From ZLKRG46 sp032117915 (GTDB lineage: Bacteria; Bacteroidota; Ignavibacteria; Kapaibacteriales; Kapaibacteriaceae), in NCBI GenBank assembly GCA_032117915.1, contig JAULYI010000147.1, positions 1 through 8,611 of the forward strand: a stretch of DNA of 8,611 bases. Direction: 5' to 3'. Position 1 is the stretch's first letter; every line of letters begins with the position of its first letter. Below are positions 1-5,007 of this stretch, piece by piece. The notes under the pieces were generated by a model. That model ran no database searches. It had not been told where the DNA came from and saw only the letters and a list, made by a program, of their open reading frames with translations. Both the position numbers and the translations under genes were made by a program.

Positions 1-22
1 GAGGGGCTTTCGTTGTCTGTGC

Positions 23-2452
23 TTAGCCTTCAAAGTTCATGTCGCTCTTGAACTTCGAGTCGTCCGGAGCGTCACTGGGCGGACGGTCGCCCTGGGGACG
101 ATCGCCTTGCGGACGGTCGCCGCGCGAACCACGGTCGTCATGCGGACGGTCGCCGCGCGGACCACGGTCACGGTCGCCATAGCCGCCGCGTCCACCACGG
201 TCACCACCACGGTCGCCACCACGGTCGCCGTATCCGCCACGACCACCACGGTCGCCGCCACGTCCACCACGGTCGCCACCACGGTCGCCGCCACCATGGG
301 CACGCGGACCACGTCCACCGTGATCTTCATAGGCTTCCATACCTTCCGGCACGGGCAGCAGCGCCTTGCGGCTCAGACGTACCTTGCCGTCAGGCTGGAC
401 TTCGATGACCTTGACGTCGACGATGTCGCCAACCTTCAGGATCTCTGCTACCGTGGCAACACGACGGTGGTCGAGTTGCGAGATGTGGAGCAGGCCTTCC
501 TTCTTAGGACGCAGTTCGACGAAGGCACCAAGACCTTCGCGGACTTCCTTGACCTTGCCCTTGAAGATCGAACCGATGTCGATGGGCTTCGTGATCTCGC
601 GAATGCGTGCGATGGCAGCATCGGCACTCGACTGGTTCACGGCAGCGATCGTCACGGCGCCGTCGTCTTCGATGTTGATCTCGGCACCCGTCTCCTTGAC
701 GATGCTTCGGATCATCTCGCCACCGGGGCCGATCACCGCGCCGATCATCTCGACCGGGATCATAATGGTGGTGAGCTTCGGTGCATACTCCGATAGTTCG
801 GCATTCGGTTGCGCCATGTGCTCGTTCATGATGCCCAGGATGTGCAGGCGTCCTTGACGTGCCTGCTCCAGCGCCGTGCGCATGATGTCAACCGACAGAC
901 CTTCGATCTTGATGTCCATCTGGCAGGCCGTGATACCTTCGCCGGTACCCGTCACCTTAAAGTCCATGTCACCCAGGAAGTCCTCGTCGCCAAGGATATC
1001 GCTGAGTACCGCCACACGGTCGCCTTCCAGGATCAATCCCATGGCGATACCGGCAACGGCCTTCTTCATGGGCACACCGGCGTGGAACAGCGCCAGCGAG
1101 CCGGCACAGACGGTGGCCATCGACGAAGAACCGTTGGACTCGAGGATGTCCGACACAACGCGGATCGTGTACGGGAAGTCCAGTTCCGACGGAATGAAGG
1201 GCTCGAGCGAGCGCTCGGCAAGGTCGCCGTGTCCGATCTCGCGACGGCTGGTAAAGCCAAAGCGGCCGGCTTCGCCCGTCGAGAACGGCGGGAAGTTGTA
1301 GTGCAGCATGTAGCGGCGCTCAAACGTCGGCAGCAGACCGTCGATGATCTGCTGGTCGGACTTGGTGCCGAGCGTGATCGTCGTGAGCGACTGCGTTTCG
1401 CCACGCGTGAACAGCGCCGAACCGTGCGGACGCGGCAGAACGCCGGTCTCGATCGTGATCGGACGGATCTGTGTGGTCGAACGGCCGTCAAGGCGCTTGC
1501 CATCCGTAAGGATCATCTCGCGCATTTCGCGTGCTTCGATGCTCTTCACGGCGCTACCCACGATCTTCTCGATCTTGAGTTGGGCATAGGCTTCGTTCTC
1601 GGCAACGACGGCGGCGGCGGCTTCGAGGGCTGCCAGCTTGATCTCCTTGCGGAGAGCGCCACGCTCTTCCTTCGTCGAGCTGGTGCGGATCGATGTGCGA
1701 ATGCGGTCCGCGATCGCGTTCTCGACGGCAGCAATGATGTCTGCCGGCGGCTCGATCGGTGTAACCGGACGCTTGGCCGGTGCGCCGACGAGTTCGGCCA
1801 GCTCGCGCTGCATCGCATTCATTTCGCGGATCCAATGATGGGCGAACTCCATCGCGGCGATGAAGTCAGCCTCGGAGATCTCGTGCGATGCCCCTTCCAC
1901 CATCACGATGGAAGCGTCGGAACCGGCAACCAGGATCTCAAGATCCGATGCCCTGGTCTGCTCGAGTGTCGGGTTGATGATGAACTCACCGTCAACGCGA
2001 CCAACACGCACAGCCGTGATCGGACCGCTGAATGGGATGTTGCTGATCGTGAGTGCAGCTGAAGCGCCGAGTGTAGCCAGCACATCCGGCTCGTTCTCCA
2101 AGTCGTACGAATACACCGTTGCGATGATCTGCGTTTCGCAGCGCCATTCCTTTGGGAAGAGCGGACGCAGCGGACGGTCGATCAGACGAGATGACAGTGT
2201 TTCCTTCGTTGTCGGGCGACCTTCACGACGGAAAAAGCCACCGGGGATCTTACCCGATGATGCTTGCTTCTCGCGGTACTCGCATGTGAGTGGGAGGAAG
2301 TCGAGATCCTTGGGTTCGGGCGACGAAACGGCCGTAACAAGGATCATCGTGTCTGCATACCGTACCATAACGGCTGCATCGGCAAGTTTGGCGAAACGCC
2401 CGACTTCGAGCGATAGCTCCTTGCCGTTGATGATGCGCTTGATGGTGTGCAT
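23..2452 (-). CDS. pnp: Polyribonucleotide nucleotidyltransferase (PNPase) with RGG-rich tail
   Basis: PNPase degrades RNA 3' to 5' by phosphorolysis and can add 3' tails; it is a cytoplasmic trimer and often part of the degradosome. Numbering from the ATG at 2452 (809 aa), the order is: first RNase PH domain (about 10-145, with FFRREGRPTTKE near 74-85), helical domain (about 240-310), second RNase PH domain (about 325-545), KH domain (about 560-620, GPGG loop at 576-579) and S1 domain (about 626-698). Catalytic-site residues are visible: FTSRREIGHG (400-409), ESNGSSS (438-444), and Asp489 and Asp495 in GDEDFLGDMD. The usual family length is about 700-730 aa; the excess is a Gly/Arg/Asp tail from about 711. 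A TTG three bases upstream is in frame, but the ATG has AGGAG six bases before it, so I prefer the ATG. It is last in the cluster; the 22 bases after its TAA hold nothing recognisable. Confidence 0.97.
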   Translation of the reverse strand: MHTIKRIINGKELSLEVGRFAKLADAAVMVRYADTMILVTAVSSPEPKDLDFLPLTCEYREKQASSGKIPGGFFRREGRPTTKETLSSRLIDRPLRPLFPKEWRCETQIIATVYSYDLENEPDVLATLGASAALTISNIPFSGPITAVRVGRVDGEFIINPTLEQTRASDLEILVAGSDASIVMVEGASHEISEADFIAAMEFAHHWIREMNAMQRELAELVGAPAKRPVTPIEPPADIIAAVENAIADRIRTSIRTSSTKEERGALRKEIKLAALEAAAAVVAENEAYAQLKIEKIVGSAVKSIEAREMREMILTDGKRLDGRSTTQIRPITIETGVLPRPHGSALFTRGETQSLTTITLGTKSDQQIIDGLLPTFERRYMLHYNFPPFSTGEAGRFGFTSRREIGHGDLAERSLEPFIPSELDFPYTIRVVSDILESNGSSSMATVCAGSLALFHAGVPMKKAVAGIAMGLILEGDRVAVLSDILGDEDFLGDMDFKVTGTGEGITACQMDIKIEGLSVDIMRTALEQARQGRLHILGIMNEHMAQPNAELSEYAPKLTTIMIPVEMIGAVIGPGGEMIRSIVKETGAEINIEDDGAVTIAAVNQSSADAAIARIREITKPIDIGSIFKGKVKEVREGLGAFVELRPKKEGLLHISQLDHRRVATVAEILKVGDIVDVKVIEVQPDGKVRLSRKALLPVPEGMEAYEDHGGRGPRAHGGGDRGGDRGGRGGDRGGRGGYGDRGGDRGGDRGGRGGYGDRDRGPRGDRPHDDRGSRGDRPQGDRPQGDRPPSDAPDDSKFKSDMNFEG
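80..319 (-). repeat. Low-complexity repeats encoding the PNPase RGG/RGD tail
   Basis: About 240 bases at the 3' end of pnp are degenerate short tandem repeats, visible on the plus strand as recurring ccaccacggtcgcc and cggacggtcgcc units. They stay in the pnp frame and encode about 80 residues made of GGDRGGRGG, GYGDRGG, RGDRPQ and RGDRPHD-type units, rich in Gly, Arg and Asp with little hydrophobic content. The segment follows directly after the S1 domain and ends before a non-repetitive SKFKSDMNFEG terminus. It is most likely a disordered RNA- or protein-binding extension; near-identical units also make it prone to length change by slippage. Confidence 0.85.
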
Positions 2453-2458
2453 CAAGAG

Positions 2459-2463
2459 CTCCT
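2459..2463 (-). promoter_or_regulatory. Shine-Dalgarno site of pnp
   Basis: AGGAG on the minus strand lies six bases upstream of the ATG at 2452. It decides the start in favour of this ATG over the in-frame TTG at 2455, which would leave only a three-base spacer. The site directly abuts a seven-T run that ends a hairpin, so termination and ribosome binding signals are adjacent. Confidence 0.75.
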
Positions 2464-2500
2464 AAAAAAATGGAACAATGGCATCATGCCACGTTGCTCC
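2464..2500 (-). terminator. Hairpin plus U7: terminator-like attenuator before pnp
   Basis: On the minus strand, GGAGCAA (2500-2494) pairs with TTGTTCC (2478-2472) with one G-U pair, and TGGCA (2491-2487) pairs with TGCCA (2483-2479). There is a two-base CG bulge and a three-base TGA loop. The stem is followed by one A and seven Ts (2470-2464), the standard form of an intrinsic terminator. The T run is on the pnp side only, so the signal is oriented with the operon. It ends where the pnp SD starts, so no pnp promoter can sit downstream of it: pnp transcripts must read through. Attenuation is inferred; the structure is read directly from the bases. Confidence 0.7.
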
Positions 2501-2511
2501 GCAGGCCGGCA

Positions 2512-2581
2512 GGTGTCGTGTCAGATGTCACCCTGAGCACGAAGCGCGCATGGCGCTTCCGGCTCAGAGTGACACAACACC
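2512..2581 (-). repeat. Long imperfect palindrome (REP-like) in the rpsO-pnp spacer
   Basis: Plus-strand arms tgtcaccctgagc (2526-2538) and gctcagagtgaca (2562-2574) are inverted with one difference. They enclose a perfect 7-bp inner stem gaagcgc/gcgcttc (2541-2547, 2553-2559) with a five-base loop and a 2x2 internal loop. An outer arm pair ggtgtcg/caacacc (2512-2518, 2575-2581) extends it past a seven-base bulge. In the minus-strand RNA both arm differences become U-G wobbles, so the structure is continuous in the operon transcript. The arms resemble the dispersed palindromes with a gtcaccctgagc...gaagcg core that I recall from many environmental genomes; that likeness is from memory. It could be an RNase III site controlling pnp, a REP-like dispersed element, or both. 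Confidence 0.7.
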
Positions 2582-2614
2582 GGGCATGATGTGGGTGCCT
2601 GCGGATCAGAAATG

Positions 2615-2640
2615 GACGACGGCGCCGAAGCGCCGTCGTC
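2615..2640 (-). terminator. UUCG-capped hairpin after rpsO
   Basis: A perfect 11-bp stem (2640-2630 with 2625-2615 on the minus strand, GACGACGGCGC paired to GCGCCGTCGTC) is closed by the tetraloop TTCG in its stabilising C(UUCG)G context. It starts five bases after the rpsO TAA. The downstream stretch CATTTCTGAT has only a weak U tract, so it may be a partial terminator or a 3'-end stabiliser and processing barrier for rpsO mRNA. E. coli also has a terminator between rpsO and pnp, so the position is expected. Confidence 0.75.
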
Positions 2641-2645
2641 ACGAA

Positions 2646-2912
2646 TTACTTGCGGAGTCCGAGAGCCGCGATGATGGCGCGGTAGCGCTTCACATCGTTC
2701 TTGGCAAGGTAGGACAGAAGGTTCTTGCGCTTGGCGACCATCATGATCAGGCCGCGGCGGCTGTGGTGATCCTTCTTGTTCTTCTCACAGTGCTGCGAGA
2801 GCAGATTGATGTGCTCCGTAAGGAGTGCAACCTGCACCTCGGGCTTGCCTGTGTTGGCGGCGCTGCCGCCGTGTTGCTGGACGATCTCCAGCTTGCGTTC
2901 TTTGGTGAGCAT
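2646..2912 (-). CDS. rpsO: 30S ribosomal protein uS15
   Basis: S15 is a primary 16S rRNA-binding protein that nucleates the 30S platform and contacts 23S rRNA in an intersubunit bridge. The product is 88 aa, matching the usual 88-89. Visible family features are the N-terminal helix (LTKERKLEIVQQHG), the TGKPEVQVALLTEHINLL segment, the HHSRRGL motif and the C-terminal KNDVKRYRAIIAALGLRK helix. The ATG at 2912 is chosen because GAGG sits five bases upstream; an in-frame GTG at 2918 overlaps that site and would add only two residues. It lies between ribF and pnp, with rpsO-pnp adjacency being a classic arrangement. I see no clear S15 autoregulatory pseudoknot in the 44-base AT-rich leader. Confidence 0.97.
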   Translation of the reverse strand: MLTKERKLEIVQQHGGSAANTGKPEVQVALLTEHINLLSQHCEKNKKDHHSRRGLIMMVAKRKNLLSYLAKNDVKRYRAIIAALGLRK

Positions 2913-2917
2913 GTTCA

Positions 2918-2921
2918 CCTC
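2918..2921 (-). promoter_or_regulatory. Shine-Dalgarno site of rpsO
   Basis: GAGG on the minus strand (within GAGGTGAAC) precedes the ATG at 2912 by five bases and sits in an otherwise AT-rich 44-base spacer after ribF. This placement supports the ATG over the overlapping GTG. Confidence 0.65.
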
Positions 2922-2956
2922 GATTATGTAATGGTTGATAATGATTTGTTGTCTGG

Positions 2957-3916
2957 TCAGCTACCTGCGTGCCTATCCTGCCACGTCTCGGCATACTCGA
3001 TGGCTGTTGCACGATCCTCGCTTATCTGCGAGAGGAACATGTCAACACGTTCAAACTTCATTTCGTGGCGGATAAAGCGGTGGAAGTCCACCGTCATCTG
3101 CCGGTCGTACAGCATGTCGTCGAAGTCCAGATAGTGTACCTCGATCGTCGTGTGTACGTCGTCGGTGAACGTGGGCCTACGCCCGACGTTCGCCATTCCG
3201 AAGATTCTACGTCCGTCGATCATCGTCGAGACCACGTACACGCCTCGTGCAGGCACAAGTTTGTGTTCATCATCGGGTACGATGTTCGCCGTTGGGATGC
3301 CAAGCTTACGACCTCGCTGATCGCCCCGCACCACGGTGCCGCGCACAGCGTAGAGGCGTCCCAGCATCGCTGCTGCGGCCGTCACATCACCGTTCTTTAG
3401 CGCGGACCGCACCTTGGTGCTGCTAACGACCAGTCCACCGCATTCCAGGGGACCAATTCGCTCGACGTCGAAGCCGAGTTCTGCCCCCAGGTGTTGCAAC
3501 AGCTCTTCATTACCGCCACGACCATGACCAAACAGATGGTCGTGACCAATAAAGAAATGTCGTACACCGATATGCTGTACCAGCACGTCACGCACGAAGG
3601 TCTCAGCCGACATGCCTGCGAACTCCCGCGTGAAGGCGATCACCACGGCCACATCAACGCCTGCCGCCTCGAACAGTGCCAGTCGTTCATCGATCGTCGT
3701 GAGCAGCTGCACCGGCTCGCGGTCCGGCTTGGCCAGTACGATCTGCGGATGCGGATCAAAGGTCACCACCACCGTACGTTCACCATGCGCTGTTGCTACG
3801 GATCGCATCCTGTCGATGATCCCTCGATGTCCGCAGTGCACACCATCGAACGTGCCAACGGTGAGTGCCGTGGCAGCGTCTACGGGAACCTGTACAAGGT
3901 CGTTCACGATCATCAT
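2957..3916 (-). CDS. ribF: Bifunctional riboflavin kinase / FAD synthetase
   Basis: RibF phosphorylates riboflavin to FMN and adenylates FMN to FAD in the cytoplasm. The 319-aa product has the usual length near 310. The N-terminal nucleotidylyltransferase domain (about 15-185) shows GTFDGVHCGH at 21-30 (the HxGH-type signature), TFDPHP at 52-57, FFIGHDHLFGHGRGG at 121-135 and SSTKVR at 165-170. The C-terminal flavokinase domain (about 188-315) shows RGTVVRGDQRGRKLGIPTAN at 192-211, then GVYVV, GMANVGRRPTF, and the IEVHYLDFDDMLYDR and IRHEMKFE motifs. The ATG at 3916 overlaps the truB stop in ATGA; an adjacent second ATG is at 3913. A further in-frame upstream start at 4009 would add a Cys/His/Arg-rich segment read out of frame through truB and is rejected. 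No SD is visible, so translational coupling to truB is likely. Confidence 0.95.
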   Translation of the reverse strand: MMIVNDLVQVPVDAATALTVGTFDGVHCGHRGIIDRMRSVATAHGERTVVVTFDPHPQIVLAKPDREPVQLLTTIDERLALFEAAGVDVAVVIAFTREFAGMSAETFVRDVLVQHIGVRHFFIGHDHLFGHGRGGNEELLQHLGAELGFDVERIGPLECGGLVVSSTKVRSALKNGDVTAAAAMLGRLYAVRGTVVRGDQRGRKLGIPTANIVPDDEHKLVPARGVYVVSTMIDGRRIFGMANVGRRPTFTDDVHTTIEVHYLDFDDMLYDRQMTVDFHRFIRHEMKFERVDMFLSQISEDRATAIEYAETWQDRHAGS

Positions 3917-4647
3917 GGCGTCAGCGTCATCATCAGTGCTTGTACGTCGTCGATCGTCAGGGCATCGGTGACAGGAAAGGGGCCAATGGCAGTGCGTCGG
4001 AGTGACCATACGTAGCCGCCGCAGCCAAGTCGATCACCAAGGTCGCGTGCAATGCTTCGGATGTACGTGCCTTTGCTACAGCGGATGCCGCAGCTGACGT
4101 TGGGCCACGAAACAGACACAGCGTCGATCGCATGTACCGTCACCACGCGCTCTCGCGGTGTGAACTCCTTGCCTTCGCGGGCAAGGTCGTACTGGCGGCG
4201 TCCGTTGTGGCGTATCGCGGCAAACGCCGGAGGCGTTTGCGTGATCTCGCCGGCGAAGCCGGCGAGGGCCTCCGTGATGCGCGCAGCGTCGATCGGTGGT
4301 ACGTCGGGTGTTACCTCTTCGGTAGCACCGCGATCGTCCGTCGCCGTGCGTGCACCCAGACGGATCGTCACGTCATAGGCCTTGTCGGCATCCTGCAGTA
4401 TCGCAATGTCCTTGGTGGCCTTGCCGAAGCACAGGATCAGCAGGCCTGTGGCCAGCGGATCCAAGGTGCCGGCATGGCCGACCTTTTTCACCTTCGTCAG
4501 ATTGCGCAGCTTAGCCACGCAATCGAACGATGTCCAATCTTCCGGTTTGTCAATGAGCGCGACCGCTCCGGTCGTTCGTGCTGCGTCGAGCCAGGTGGCG
4601 AACGTATCCGCCGTCGACCCACGGAGCACTGGGTGATCAAGCATCAT
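3913..4647 (-). CDS. truB: tRNA pseudouridine(55) synthase
   Basis: TruB converts U55 of the tRNA T-loop to pseudouridine and also acts as a tRNA chaperone. The 244-aa product shows the family core: IDKPEDWTSFDCVAKLRN (32-49), KVGHAGTLDPLATG (55-68) with catalytic Asp63, KAYDVTIRLGARTATDDRG (89-107) with the active-site Tyr91, QTPPAFAA (137-144), and CSKGTYIRSIARDLG (190-204) with conserved Arg197. It ends soon after the catalytic domain, so the C-terminal PUA domain of the E. coli form is absent, as in many FCB-type TruBs. The N-terminus has about 30 residues before the first core motif. The start overlaps rbfA by 11 bases and is supported by GGAGGAA ten bases upstream; a second ATG follows at once. 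Two perfect palindromes lie in the coding sequence. Confidence 0.96.
   Translation of the reverse strand: MMLDHPVLRGSTADTFATWLDAARTTGAVALIDKPEDWTSFDCVAKLRNLTKVKKVGHAGTLDPLATGLLILCFGKATKDIAILQDADKAYDVTIRLGARTATDDRGATEEVTPDVPPIDAARITEALAGFAGEITQTPPAFAAIRHNGRRQYDLAREGKEFTPRERVVTVHAIDAVSVSWPNVSCGIRCSKGTYIRSIARDLGDRLGCGGYVWSLRRTAIGPFPVTDALTIDDVQALMMTLTP
4220..4266. repeat. Two adjacent perfect palindromes inside truB
   Basis: Two perfect 9-bp inverted repeats, each with a three-base loop, lie five bases apart. The first is gcaaacgcc / ggcgtttgc (4220-4228, 4232-4240, loop gga). The second is ctcgccggc / gccggcgag (4246-4254, 4258-4266, loop gaa). Both fall in the truB frame and encode the AGFAGEITQTPPAFA stretch, a conserved part of TruB, so they are constrained by protein sequence as well. 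The mRNA could form two strong tandem hairpins. Whether this is selected or a chance outcome of codon choice cannot be told here. Confidence 0.8.
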
Positions 4648-5005
4648 CGGTCGTCGATTCCTCCGCCGGACGCACGCTATCCAGAATGCTGTTGATGCGC
4701 TGGGCGTGGTCCAGACTGTCGTCGATGTAGAACCGCAGCGACGGCGTGTAGCGCAGCTTCACAGAACGACCCAGGTGGTGACGCAGGCGTCCCATCTCGT
4801 TGTCTTCGATATGCTGCAGCACCTCGCCGGGTGTGCCCTTGCCCCCAAACACACTCAGGTACACGTGGGCGATCTGGAGGTCAGGAGACACCCGCACCTC
4901 GGTGACGGTGATGAGTCCTGCTCCGATCTCCTCGGCAATACGCTGGAGCGGCTGGGCAAGCGCCTTCTGGATCTCGCCGGCGACACGTTCGGTACGGATT
5001 GACAC
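4637..5005 (-). CDS. rbfA: 30S ribosome-binding factor A
   Basis: RbfA is a small KH-fold assembly factor that binds immature 30S subunits near the 16S rRNA 5' end and is linked to cold adaptation. The 122-aa product has the usual size and shows RTERVAGEIQKALAQPL at the start, ITVTEVRVSPDLQIAHVYLSVFG in the middle, and the LRYTPSLRFYIDDSLDHAQRINSIL block near the C-terminus. The start is a GTG at 5005, two bases after the infB TGA, with no evident SD, so coupling to infB termination is likely. The last 11 bases overlap truB and the segment 4658-4664 carries the truB ribosome binding site. The C-terminal AEESTTDDA is acidic and weakly conserved, perhaps shaped by that embedded signal. Confidence 0.95.
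   Translation of the reverse strand: MSIRTERVAGEIQKALAQPLQRIAEEIGAGLITVTEVRVSPDLQIAHVYLSVFGGKGTPGEVLQHIEDNEMGRLRHHLGRSVKLRYTPSLRFYIDDSLDHAQRINSILDSVRPAEESTTDDA
4658..4664 (-). promoter_or_regulatory. Shine-Dalgarno site of truB within rbfA
   Basis: GGAGGAA on the minus strand sits inside the 3' end of rbfA, ten bases upstream of the truB ATG at 4647 and 13 upstream of the second ATG at 4644. It is the strongest SD-like match of the window and allows truB to be initiated independently despite the 11-base gene overlap. Confidence 0.7.
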
Positions 5006-5007
5006 GA

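Noticed and set aside
1..22. Terminator after pnp at the window edge
   Set aside because: Only 22 bases are visible after the stop, with no inverted repeat or U tract. A terminator or next gene may lie beyond the window.
80..319. CRISPR-like or minisatellite array at the pnp 3' end
   Set aside because: Repeat units are short, degenerate and lack unique spacers of regular length. They stay in the pnp frame and encode a Gly/Arg/Asp tail.
107..2062. Long plus-strand open frames (for example 107-796 and 809-2062) opposite pnp
   Set aside because: They lie antisense to a gene with clear PNPase motifs over its full length. Their translations are Arg/His/Asp/Thr-rich with no recognisable domain and look like mirror frames of GC-rich codons.
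2464..2470. Seven-T run as a programmed slippage site in pnp
   Set aside because: It lies upstream of the SD and start codon, outside the coding sequence, and fits better as the U tract of the adjacent hairpin.
2501..2645. A separate pnp promoter within the rpsO-pnp spacer
   Set aside because: No convincing -10/-35 pair was seen on the minus strand. One cannot be excluded, but any transcript starting here would still pass through the hairpin-U7 signal.
2913..2956. Promoter or S15 autoregulatory element upstream of rpsO
   Set aside because: The 44 bases are AT-rich with a CATAAT, but there is no matching -35 at proper spacing and the implied start would fall in the SD. No stable pseudoknot was seen.
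3917..4009. Longer RibF N-terminus starting at 4009
   Set aside because: The extra 31 residues run out of frame through conserved truB, look unlike RibF, and the ATGA overlap at 3916 is the typical operon junction.
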